From assembly GCA_005281725.1 (NCBI GenBank), contig SSBO01000001.1, positions 1,348,399 through 1,412,398 of the forward strand: DNA of 64,000 nt. Reading direction: 5' to 3'. Shown one piece after another: positions 37,475 through 51,300 of the stretch. Origin of the DNA: Wuchereria bancrofti. Taxonomy: Eukaryota; Nematoda; Chromadorea; Rhabditida; Onchocercidae. How positions within the stretch are numbered: the stretch's first letter is position 1; each line of letters opens with the position of its first letter. The notes beneath the pieces were generated by a model. That model worked only from the letters and a program-made list of their open reading frames with translations, was not told the DNA's origin and did no database searches. Position numbers and translations under genes: made by a program.

Positions 37475-38374
37475 CTAGTTATTTTGAGTCATGTCGCGCA
37501 TGCTAGGTTTGTAGCGGATGTTTTGCGCTTTTAATTCTTGAACTATGTGAGATGGCAACGTACCGGAGACCGAAACTGCATAAATTCCTTTCACCTAAAA
37601 GAATAATTTATAAATTTTCAAAAAAGATAAAACAGTTAATCTGCATAAAAATACTGTTCAGATTACTTTAGCAGCAATAGCTTACTTTACGGTTAATTTT
37701 TTGCCATTTGCATACCCAGGATTCTTCCGGTACCGTCGCAGCTATCATTCCATCAAAATTTGAGCTGAAAAGTTGAAAAAAATGGTAAGTTAAAAATTCT
37801 TGAATTTTTGAGAAATTGGACTGCACATATGCAGTAATCCGATGAATTTACATCTAGTAATTTAGGATCATCCGGATTTATTCCTCTAATTACAGTCTCA
37901 AAAATTAGCGCTAGCTTAACTTCTGGATTCTGCTTAAATGAGTATAAATTTACGTTATTTGACTCAATCCAGTCCCGGTTCAGAAGTAACTGAATGTACT
38001 TTGCTGGACATAACACTTAACAACGAAATAGATCTATGGAACAGACTTTTCTTTCGATACTAAAATACTCCATTCCTCCCTTTATAGTGCAAAAGCTGAG
38101 ATAGTAAAAAGTCTGTAATGACATGCACATATAATAAAAACAACATAGTATTTTCCGGAATATAGTCCACATTCTTCAAAAACTTTAACTTTTAAAATTA
38201 TAAGACAATTCACCTAGTGCATTCGCTAACTTTTTCCTCATCGCCCTTCATTCCCAAATATCTTTCACAGTTATCACAACCATCCAATTCAAACTGCTCC
38301 ACACTCTTTATCATTGAACATAGTAAGCAAGCTCGTAAATTACGCAAATCACGAGGTATACTTTCTACAGACAT
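37475..38374 (-). CDS. SUPT4H1: SPT4, zinc-ribbon subunit of the DSIF elongation factor
   Basis: SPT4 with SPT5 forms DSIF, which controls RNA polymerase II pausing and processivity in the nucleus (family knowledge). There are three minus-strand exons, 38214-38374, 37686-37764 and 37475-37594, encoding 119 aa (human 117), so the gene is complete. The zinc ribbon cysteines are visible as C16-x2-C19 and C33-x2-C36 (RACLLC and DGCDNC). [12 protein letters not shown] crosses the exon 1/2 junction, WVCKW is in exon 2 and [12 protein letters not shown] in exon 3, all close to the animal consensus. A strong acceptor CCTTTCAG ends one base before the ATG, which suggests spliced-leader addition exactly at the start. 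The gene lies 1.1 kb downstream of ARS2 on the same strand. Confidence 0.97.
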
Positions 38375-39518
38375 TCTGAAAGGTGTAATCAGTTACACAT
38401 GTGAAATACAGTACCTTTCCCCAAAACAAACCTACCTTTTTACTACGTACATTTAACTAGGCATTAATTTTTAATTAAGCTTAATAACCATGTGCAAAAC
38501 AGTTTGACAAATAACTCGAGTGTTTTCAGTCGTTCCATTTTCCAAGGAATCCACTCCTATTACGCCTATTTTCTACTGCCACTATAAAAATAAATTCTTA
38601 AGTCTTAAGAACCTTATTTATGCTTCATAAAAAATAACACAGGAATAGATGACTTACAGAATGGAGTATCATACTGCGATGCAAAATACGAGATATGATT
38701 ATCTCAGCTCGCTTTAATACAAGAATTGTCAAAGAAAAACGATTTTACAAGAAAAAGACACTTCCTTTTAGTACAAACGTTTTTTTGAACATAAATACGA
38801 CATTAAAGTTAAAAAACAGAGATGACAACCAGAAATGTGGTAAAAAGTATTCGCATAGCAAATCCAAAGAATAAAGAACAATGTTGTTTCTAATCCTACC
38901 AAACCAACAAAATAGTAATACAAAAATTAACTTTTCATTTAAAACATTTTAACCAAATGAAAAAGATGAACCCTTCCTCAATTCTTTCAACGACATTTGA
39001 TCAGTATCTCTTTAAAAAACGCAACCACTTCGTTATTATTAAAGAAAAGCTTTAAATTTTATTCCTGCTCTAATATTAATGAGGTCAAAAAAGTCTACTG
39101 TTCTCACGTAATAATTGAAGTAGAGAATTGTCACTACAAACCAATAAAATCGGTGGATACGCTGTTATGAGAAAAAACTTGACAAGATCCAAAATGCTGA
39201 GAATAATTATGTCCGATAACAACATCTCAATAACATCAGGAAGAGTGCACAAAGGATATGAAGATATCCTTTGTAAAAATTGCTGGTAAATGGTTACTGT
39301 GAAAAAACAAACAAATCTATTAAAATTAAACTGATTAAAAGTATTGGTTAATAGATAACACAACATAACAAGTTTCTATCGTCAATTTCCAGAAAAAAAA
39401 AGTTCTCATTCGGATATCAAGCTCGAAATTTGAAAGTAATATCTTGATAAAATAGACTAAGTTTTAAATTAAGATGAAAAGAGCATTCATTTTCATTTCA
39501 ATAATTCTTGGTTTTTGC
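38375..39518 (-). other. Same-strand interval between ARS2 and SPT4
   Basis: 1144 bp between the ARS2 stop and the SPT4 start. It should hold the ARS2 3' UTR and either the SPT4 promoter or an operon spacer. A 93-codon frame at 39085-39366 (separate entry) is the only candidate coding sequence. The remainder, about 38460-39080, is A-rich and shows nothing I recognise. Confidence 0.5.
39085..39366 (-). other. Unassigned 93-codon ORF between ARS2 and SPT4
   Basis: Open from an ATG at 39366 to a TGA at 39085-39087. An acceptor-like TTTTTTCACAG inside the frame is followed by a segment whose composition looks more protein-like than chance ORFs here: a Leu/Ile-rich stretch with two hydrophobic segments (about residues 50-60 and 64-78) and a charged C-terminus ending RENSRLF. 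It could be a small membrane protein, a 3' exon read after trans-splicing, or chance. I recognise no family, and there is no room for upstream cis exons before the ARS2 stop. Confidence 0.2.
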
Positions 39519-42500
39519 TCAGAAAATATCTTCCGGTGCATCGAGGTCTTTATATGTGACTGGCTCACGTGGGTCACGGCGTCCACCCCCCGATGATTCC
39601 CAATATCGAGATGTTCCTCCACGATCATAGTTTCGGCCACCATACGAGCTAGCATACCGTCCTCCACTACTGCCACCAGTATTACGTTCATAACCACGAC
39701 GATCACGATCACCGTATGAAAAGTTACCACCACCACCACCACCACTTGCCCGACTTCGATCACCATCATAGTCTGAAAACCGAGGAAAAGTACAGATTAC
39801 CTGTCCTGTCCTGATTCTCATTTCTAAATTACGAAAAACATCGAATTAAAATAGTATCGAATTAAATAAAATACTGCAGTATATATATGCTCACGAAGAG
39901 TCTCAAATTTAAAAATTCCATCCTTTCATAGACTTTTTAGAAAAATTACCACGTTCACGTTCACGTCGTTCTTCTCGTGGTGGTGCTACTTGCGGACTTG
40001 CTTGCGTAGGTTTCACCTCCAAATTTTGCGGTCGCTTCGAATCAGTCAAATAATTGTTGAAATAAACTACCTACAAAGAAACCATTCACACTGAATAAGT
40101 TCTGATTTAATGAATATGAATGGCTGTCAATTACCAAAGAATAAAATAAGTGTGGTGTCCACAGGATTAAAGGATATCTAAAGCAATACAAAGATCCGCA
40201 GAATATTATTCAAGACAAATCAATAAAAATAAACCTCTTGTCGAACTTGATCCAACTTCTCTCCATGTTTAGTTGTAAGGTGTTTTCGTATGAATTCGGG
40301 TCCTTTAAATTTTTTTCCCGACAATGGACATAACCATTTGTCTTTCGCTAATTCGACACAATTCGCTGTGATAAATGACTCCACTTCTCTTTAAAATAGT
40401 CATTTAAAAAGAAACTTTGAAAACTTTAAGTAGTTTAAAGTTTAAGGTACATATCGGCAAAACCAAATTCTTTAATAAAATATAATAAATCTTTCCAATG
40501 TGAAATCGCTTTCTTAGAAATACTAGGTAACTGAAAGTCTAAAATTTTTGAAAGAAATAATTTCTCACTTTTCCGTATCTTTTCTACCCAAATTGTCCAA
40601 TTCCAATTCATTCAATGAAGTTTCACTCATCAAAGCCGTTTCTATCCGATTATTGAATCCAGCAATGAAATCAGTAACGAATTTTTGCGCAACCAACGTT
40701 CTACCGTTGTCATCAGTACCCCACTGTGACGAAGATGGTGGTGCCCCACGAACATGCATCATTCCGCATCTAAAGATCATAAAAGCTAATAATGTTAGAT
40801 AAATATAATACACAGCATTATACAAATGGTTCAGACGAACTGTTCAGTAGACTGAGCGACAATAATTCAATCTTAGAAAGGTAGCTCTTAAGATGATGTA
40901 TAATCTCAAGTAAAGACTGGAAAATAACTCGTTCAGTATGTCAGATCTTTATCCAACTCACTGCATGTGATATCTGCAAATGACAACAAAGATAAACACA
41001 CCTGTTTGGCATTACATCCTCATTAGGATATTCGCCATGATTATAGAAATCAATAGAATGTACAATGCGGAGATAAGTTATGATTCGATCAAGTCGTGCG
41101 ATCAATGCATCATCACGTTGAAATGGAACTTTTTGGTCCTCTTCAATAATACCTTCTGCAATCAAACATCTCTTTTTTTCTATCATTTTCCATCACATAT
41201 TGTTTAAACTGCTAAAGTTATCCGCAAGCATATACTTAACTAAATTATAGCAAAAGCAAAATTTGGATATGATTATGCTTGAATATTCGCAAAGAAAAAA
41301 AAAATGTAAGCTTCAAAATATTTCGTTTACAAACTTCGGTAGTATTCCCTTCTGCAAATATGCAAAATACTCACCACTTGATATGCCCAATAATTCTTCC
41401 TCCTCAGCATTAGCTTCTTCAATCAGAAAATCGGTAAGATTCTTTAGTAGTGGATTCTGACTTTGTGCTACAACATCCAATTCAAAACTGCTTTGACGCT
41501 CTTCTTGATTTTCTGATTGATAAAGACCGTTCTGAAAAATGATGATTCCAATGATACCTTAAAATTTGCTAATCGCTTACAAAATGAAAATTTCACAGAT
41601 ACATATTTCACTGTGATAAAACTTTCATGAAAGCATCCTAAAAAAATGTTACAAAAACCTACCTTTTTATCATATAAAGCAGCAAGTTTAGCTGCTTGTC
41701 GCAGATCATTTTGAGCGACCTGTTTATGCCCCGTTATACCATTTACGGACCGTACACGACGGGCTATATCTCGATTAATCACTGCACCAAGATCGCATTC
41801 CTTTATCTGTATATGAAATATTAATGTTTAATAAATGCAACTTCTGGTAACTTCTCTCAAAATCATTTAAAATAAAAATATGAATACTAGTCGTTCTTAT
41901 ATCACCAAGCAAAACCCTTAATGTAAGGTTTCATTTTCTCTTCCCAATAAATTCAAACTGGAAAAACAATACAAAATCACTAACACGGACGCTATTCAAA
42001 TTCCAGCAAATTTCTTTTATATTAACATCTCGTCTGAATGTTACCCATCCGCGTCGATAGAATTTCCGATCGGGTACAGGATCTGCAAGACCAACCCGCA
42101 AAAATCCAGGGAATCGCTTACATGCCTACAAATATTTGATTGATCGCTAAAATTCGAATGATTTCCAGAAAAACCTAGTGTAAGGAAAACCAACTATTTC
42201 TTCAAAGCATGATATCAATTTCATAAACTTTACTGAAAACTGAGAAGAAATGGACCGTTTCAATTTCTTCCATAGTAATATTCGGTGCAACATTCCGAAG
42301 GAAAATACTTGAAGTTTTATGCAGCAACATCTTCTTCTTTTGTCGAATCATCTCCTCTTCGTTTTTAGCGCTTTCTTCATTCCCAACTAAAAGTTATAGA
42401 AATTCAGAACATTTGATGGATAATGAAAATTTAGTAACAAATAAAAGTACAATTCCTACAGGAAGAAATATATCTTAAGTGATTAAAAATTCTGAAGTGG

Positions 42501-45500
42501 ATCAGTTAACACTTTTGTTAACAATTTTTTCAAAGTTGCATTTATATGTAAGACAAATCAATACCATTTCTGCACTGCTTTTCCTTTTCATCATCAGAAT
42601 CAGTTATAGCACCATCATCATTAGGATTCTCGCCACCTTTTTCTTGTTTTGACTTGTTCTCTTCTCCGTTTATTTCAGCAGTTTTCCTCTTCGTTTCACT
42701 GGAAAAAATAATCCTGACGCTAAAGATCAACTTAAAATCTAAGTAAGGAAAATTTGGGAAGAAAATCTAAGACTTGATTATACAATAACATTTTTGGTGT
42801 AAATAAGTAAGTTATTATGGGCGTGTATTTTTGGGGCTAAACTGTTGTCTCACCTGTTTTGCCGATAGAAATGTTCCGCCAAAATTTCTTGGAATATTTG
42901 CTAAATTTAATAGCTAACTCAAACTCTACAGAAACAAATAAGAGGAAGCAAGAACGCACTTTTTTAGCTTTTTCAACTCCAAAACCGATTCATCATCAAT
43001 TTTTTCACTTTTCAAAGCTGCAATATCATCTTCTGTGCCACCTTCCAATTTGACTACTACTGAAATGACTTTAGCATGTACAAATATAAATGACCAAATA
43101 AAAGCAAATTTATCACAATTTTATTATCTTTAGAATTAAAAAAATAATAATACTAACGTGTATCCATGACGCGTATAATTTCTGGAGCATAATCGTAATC
43201 AATCTGTAATTTATCGATGCATCCTTCATCATAAAGATTTTGGAAAATTTCCAGTCGACGTAATACATTTTCCTTCTGCTCAGCTTTTCGTCTACCACTA
43301 TCTTCGGGATGATATTTTAGACGGAACCTATAAAAATAATTTTCTAAAACTCAAATCCATAAATCAAAATGTATTATTTGTGCCAAGTTCAATAATGCAA
43401 TAACCAACTTAATGCGACATTATTATGACAACGTATTTTACGCGAAATCGTAATCTGTATCAAATATATTTCCCATCTTCCACGTTGATTTACTTATTTC
43501 TACCATCTATTTTACAGAACCCTCATTTTGAGATATTCAAACAAATTTGAGAAGCATGTTGCTGACGATGAGTAGCTGGTTAATTGTCGAGAAGAAAAAT
43601 GCGTTTGAGATGAGATGAGGAATTGTGGTCAGCAAGTGAATGAAATGAAGAGTCGTTTGAAGTTAGAAGATAATGAAGTTGTTATGGACGTTTCGTTGAT
43701 GTGATGTTGATGTTATTGATGATTGTTGCTGTGATGAAAAATAGTTCCGAATTATTGAGTGACGTAATGAAGTTTAACTGATGATGACTGCCGCGGCATA
43801 CAGCGCCTCTGGTCAGCCAAGTTTCCACAGTGTTTACTATGCTCTTCTTACCAAACCACAGACAATTTACTTACAATGAAGTATTGCAGTCATAAAAAGT
43901 GTAGCAGTCATCTTCCAAAAGCATATAAAGTATCCACAGGCCCTTTCAGCAGTGTCATCTCACAGAGCAACAAAGATCTATGTGAGGTCCAAGAAAAACA
44001 TAACGCTTGAAAAAAATACATGGAGTGCTTCTAAATTTCACGTTCCTGCTTGATAATGAGAAGTCATTACAATACATTCCACGGCGATATAAGAGAGGAC
44101 TAATGTTTATTAAACATAAACATTGCAGGGAGCTTAAAGACTACCAGAGAACGTGCCTATTTTTTAAAAATTAATAACATTGTCAAGTGCTTCTCTGCAC
44201 TCACAAAAGGTTTGACTTAAAGCGTATCCTTCGGAAAGCCTTAAAAATTCATTCTGGTGAATTAAGGCTACTTACACGAAGAAAAAATTGTGGGATCCAA
44301 AATTCTTTCTATTTTACTCCTGTTTCCATAACTCTATGTCGAAAAACAATAAAAATGCGACAGGAGAAATTGAGAAGAGTTCAAGAACTTACCGTCAGCA
44401 AAGTAACCAAATTATAAAAAAAGACCTCTGCAAAATGATCTTGTCATACGAAATTCGTCCTTAAACAAAAATAATGCAAATACAAGATTAGTAAAACAAT
44501 GAAGGAACTAGTAGATAGGGAATCTGTTCCATGACCCACCACTCTTCATCCTTATGTGCCAGAAAGAACTTGTGCAGCTCTTGTCGCTTAAATTCCAGCT
44601 TATACTCCGAATATTTAGCAATTGCTTCTTCATCGGTTATTGAATCATCCTGTGTTGCAAGAAATTTTTTGAACGTCATCATAACCGGCACTGGTTCTTC
44701 GTCCGCAGATGTTTTCATCACAGGATCATACGTATCGGACGCACTGCTAAATTATTGGTTTAGAAACGACGATATGGATTCATTATTTTGAGTGTGAACG
44801 AAATATAAGATTCATTACTGCACTGTACTCGGCTACATCATTCCGATACAGAAGCAGTAACAGCTGCATAATGCAGGCATGTGGAAAAGCATATCTAATT
44901 TTAGGTAAGAGGCGAAAGACTAGTATTACTACAATGAAAGTCTCACGACAACCAAATATCTTAAAAAAGGAAGAGCAGGAGTTGATATACGGAAGATAAA
45001 GACAGCCCTGCCATTAACTGCATATCATTAAGCATGCGCATAAGCATAGCGTACGTGAAACATTAACAAAACCTGTCTTTATATTTGCATCAATATTTGG
45101 CTTACTCAATTCGGCTACGTTTCGTGCTGGATACATAATCATCGCGACGTGATGAAGAACGTTTCATCGATGAGCCATTCGCATAATCACCTCGCTGATA
45201 AGTATTACTTCCGCCACCACTACCACCTCCTCCACCACTACCGCCGCCACGTCTATAAAAAAATTTTGTTTTTCGGATGAAATTTCAGTTTTTGTATAGC
45301 TATTTATGACAAAATAATTTTATCCACGTTTTAATATTTTTTCATTCATATTTTCGAAATAATTACAAACTCTGCATCGGGTAATACTACAAAAAGAATC
45401 AACTATCTCTCTTACATAATTTTTAGTTTCTAAAATTTTTGGAAAAGTCCTGGCATTTTACAGCTTAGTTTAGAGCCAAACCAAACATTTTACAGCCCAG

Positions 45501-45617
45501 CAAACATTACCTATCATAGTCGTAATCGCGTCGTATTCGGTCTGGATAATCGTTGCGCTCACGTGCGAATTTATCACGTCCACCACGTCTGTGGTATTCA
45601 TCATCGCTATCACCCAT
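39519..45617 (-). CDS. SRRT: ARS2/Serrate, nuclear cap-binding-complex effector
   Basis: ARS2 binds the cap-binding complex and routes capped transcripts to 3' processing, export, exosome decay or miRNA processing (family knowledge). There are 15 exons: 45511-45617, 45106-45252, 44540-44746, 43158-43327, 42960-43059, 42565-42698, 42256-42386, 41985-42125, 41663-41806, 41375-41531, 41002-41155, 40569-40769, 40235-40388, 39950-40070 and 39519-39772, encoding 773 aa (human about 876). Landmarks are [11 protein letters not shown] at the start, the [10 protein letters not shown] region in exon 3, an acidic Lys/Glu linker in exon 6, the RRM-like part with [15 protein letters not shown] and [21 protein letters not shown], the [21 protein letters not shown] block, the zinc-finger core [17 protein letters not shown] with the following KH...KH histidines, a Gly/Arg/Ser tail and the conserved terminal [11 protein letters not shown], which in human ARS2 contacts the cap-binding complex. 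An acceptor-like ATATTTTAG lies 28 nt before the ATG. Confidence 0.97.
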
Positions 45618-47486
45618 TACTTTGTTTTTGTTCGTTCGACTTTACCTAAAATATTACTACTTGCACAGTTTATCGATTCATACATACATATAATACGATG
45701 TTTTTAGTCACCACTGAATTTGCAGGCAGAAACCTACCACAGCACTTAGATATATCCACGACTTTAGATACTGAATCTTTTCGTTTAATTAACATCTATT
45801 CTGATAAACCTATTGGTAATTTTGCCACCCTCTTTATTTTATTATCTGATTTCTACTTATTTCGATCACATGTCCATCATAGACATTAAGCTAGTGCTTT
45901 CTGAATTTAGTTCCAAGAAAACATTTCATTCTTCCTCACTTCTAGCAACTGCTCTCATTATGTCTCAATAATGCTCTCTATAGATTGCATTTGGGTCAGA
46001 CAATACACTGACCAGCAAAGAATGTAAATAAGACAAACCAAAAAACAAATAAATGAATAGAGAGTATGGAACGATACCGAAATTAGTGAACAAGTGGGCA
46101 ATAAACACAGAAGCACGGAACGGAACGCAAATTAAGTTCAAAGTTACTTTCGTGTAGAAGTTTTCGTCGCTTTATAGAAATATGCAGGAAATAAAGCATA
46201 AAAAGAAGTGTCAAGAAAATAATGAAAGGTAATATACTAGAAAAGACGAAGATGAATGACTAAGTACGTGAACAACAAACTTATAAGAGACGGAAGTCAC
46301 GTCACGCACGGAGCCAGACAAGTGGCGGTGATGGATGTCTAACATATCCTCATCGTGGTGAAATCCACTAACAAACCGTTGCAGCGTAAAATCCATTTCA
46401 TTAGTGCTATTTAATTGTTTATTCGGTTGTGTAGTGCGTGCGGCTTAGTATCACGTAATGAACATAATGAACCTATACGTGAAACACCTCCGTTTCACGT
46501 CCAGATAGTACTTTTGGTTTCGAAGTTGGATGCATCTGTTGTAAAGAAGCATTAACTAATTAGTTATCAAAATGAAAAATAAAAGTAAACAAAAAGGACA
46601 AAATATAGTTTACTTTGAGGAGAAACTTACGAAAAATTACCTGATTGTAAGACTGATATGAGGTGAGAAACGTTACCTGAGTATGTGATTGAAATGGGGG
46701 ACAACATATTAACAGACATAGGTAGTTAGTTGCATGACAGGGATCATGTAAAGAGGCTGTTGATATATGATGAATCAAGTAATAAGAGGACAGTATGACA
46801 AAGGTCACGTAACACTAAATACAAGAGATATATCTGATTGATAATAAGCTTAATATGGTATGATTGATGATAACGTTAATGAAAGCAAAATGTTTTTTCT
46901 TCATATCTTTGAAGACGAAATTTATCGCAGCCTATGTATGAAGTTTTATGTTTTACTATGTTTGAAGTTTTATGTTTTACTTTTTTTTATTGAAGTTTTA
47001 CATGTTGATATGATAATTGAATGGGGAAAAGTGCGTGATATATACGCCATGTGTTTATTATTCATAGAAATAACTGTGATTATTGTTTGCCTTATTTTCC
47101 GTAAATGCTATGCATCTTAGATTTTATCAAACCACATTTCTCTGATGTTATAACGCTTTGACCTTATCAGTCACTGAATACTATTATAACTGAACTAAGA
47201 CATACTACTATTTGTTGGTTTTCTCAATTTGATAATATGCAAGTTTTAGTAATCATCGTTATTTCTTCTTCTTTTGGTCATTTATTCGTGCCATTGTAGA
47301 ACTATGTCATTTTTTTAAAACTCTCCAATTTTTTAGTGTTGGTCGTAGAATTGAAAGAAATTCCCATCGTAACATTTGATAATTATTCGGTGACAGTTTT
47401 GTATCATCATTCTGCAATTTTTGTCGTATACTAAGTTCATCATTGCATCGTACTTAGATTCAGTGTTCATCATTTCCAGGTCTAAG
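45618..47486. promoter_or_regulatory. Head-to-head intergenic region, ARS2 / DEF8
   Basis: 1869 bp between divergent start codons, so probably both promoters (inference). It contains a short tandem repeat at about 46937-47003 and several small open frames that I do not consider coding. An acceptor-like CATTTCCAG ends at 47479, 7 nt before the DEF8 start. Confidence 0.5.
46937..47003. repeat. Short tandem repeat, unit about 25 bp
   Basis: Two adjacent near-identical units of TATG(T)..TGAAGTTTTATGTTTTAC are followed by a third, degenerate TGAAGTTTTACATG unit. It lies in the ARS2/DEF8 intergenic region and has no coding role that I can see. Confidence 0.7.
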
Positions 47487-50153
<2,667 letters not shown>

Positions 50154-51300
50154 TTCAAATAATAACACCATTCGGAATTCTAAAAATTTTAATTCATCCG
50201 TTTTTTGCTGCTAAGATTATTAAGTTCTGTAGGATTGTTTTTGTTTTGATATGCCGGTATTTCATTTAGTTCACGTATTTGATCCTTTCAGTAACCCATA
50301 TTTTGCTCACTATGCAACTGTATGGTTAGCTATAATTTTTAGAGAGTTCACATAGTGGATGTAAACTATTCACCGAACACCTGTATATATATATATATAT
50401 ATATATAAGTTTGCAAGTGCTCCTGGATCTTGTATTTTTAATAGTTAACTATGAAACTTTGCTGTATGTTATACAGGTTTACTTTCGTAAACTTTATATA
50501 GTGTAAAATAAAATTTTGCTTGTTTGCTGATATCATATGTGCATAACTGCAGAGTAATGGCAGTTTTGATATCTTTTTACTTAAAGATGAAAGTTTGTAG
50601 CTTTCATCATTTTTTGCTTTTAAATTGTATGTATTTTTATTCTTTTAAAGGAGATGAAGATAAAAATAGTTTTAAAGTATTGTATAATTGCAGATGGAGG
50701 TTATGCTTTGTTTTGAGGTTAAATTTTCTAATATTCCCTAGATTGTAAGTAGTTCTGTTAGTCATAAATTAATTTCCTGAATAGGTTGATGATCTTCTCC
50801 ATTCTCTAAAATATACATCAAGATTTTTTGCAATTTCCAAAGGATTTATGCAAAAAAAAGAAAAAAAATACAGAAAATGTCAATGCAAAAAGCCAATTTA
50901 CTTTTGATTTGAAGGATTTATTTGAATCTGTGTGAGTTTGGGGATTTCTAATTTGTCGAGCAGTTGTGCCTTTGTCCGTGGTAACTTAAACTCTCACTAA
51001 ATCGAAATTGAGTTGAATTTATTGGTAAGTCATAAATAGATGTCCATTTATGAGTTGTTTCTGTGTCCGCGAACATGATCACGTTATATTGAGTAATTCT
51101 GGATTAATCTTATGGTCAGTCTATAGATGCATGTAATTATTACGGGATATCAAACTCTTCAGTGTGGTATATCAGACTAGTGTTCGTTAAGAGAGGTGCT
51201 TATTTAATGGAAATTAGTTTGTAGCTTTCGACTATAAGACCACTCCAGAACTACTGAATATGACATCTCTCCAGATTGTGTATTAGCAAAAAGAGCTGTG
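50154..51300 (+). other. Interval between DEF8 and RAB33, with a TA microsatellite
   Basis: 1.15 kb between two same-strand genes. It holds the DEF8 3' UTR, an uninterrupted TA run at about 50384-50406 and probably the RAB33 promoter. An acceptor-like CTCTCCAG ends at 51274, 26 nt before the RAB33 start. No gene is seen. Confidence 0.6.

Noticed and set aside
37753..38016. 87-codon minus-strand frame beginning in SPT4 intron 1
   Set aside because: The SPT4 exons splice around it in frame and reproduce the full family length; the frame adds nothing conserved.
39464..39769. 101-codon minus-strand Val/Met-rich frame
   Set aside because: Out-of-frame reading of the Gly-rich GGT repeats in the last ARS2 exon.
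46560..46808. 82-codon minus-strand frame in the ARS2/DEF8 intergenic region
   Set aside because: No family resemblance, no splice partners, and it sits in a likely promoter interval.
50380..50410. TA run considered as a recombination or structural element
   Set aside because: Ordinary microsatellite in a 3' UTR/intergenic position with no associated features.
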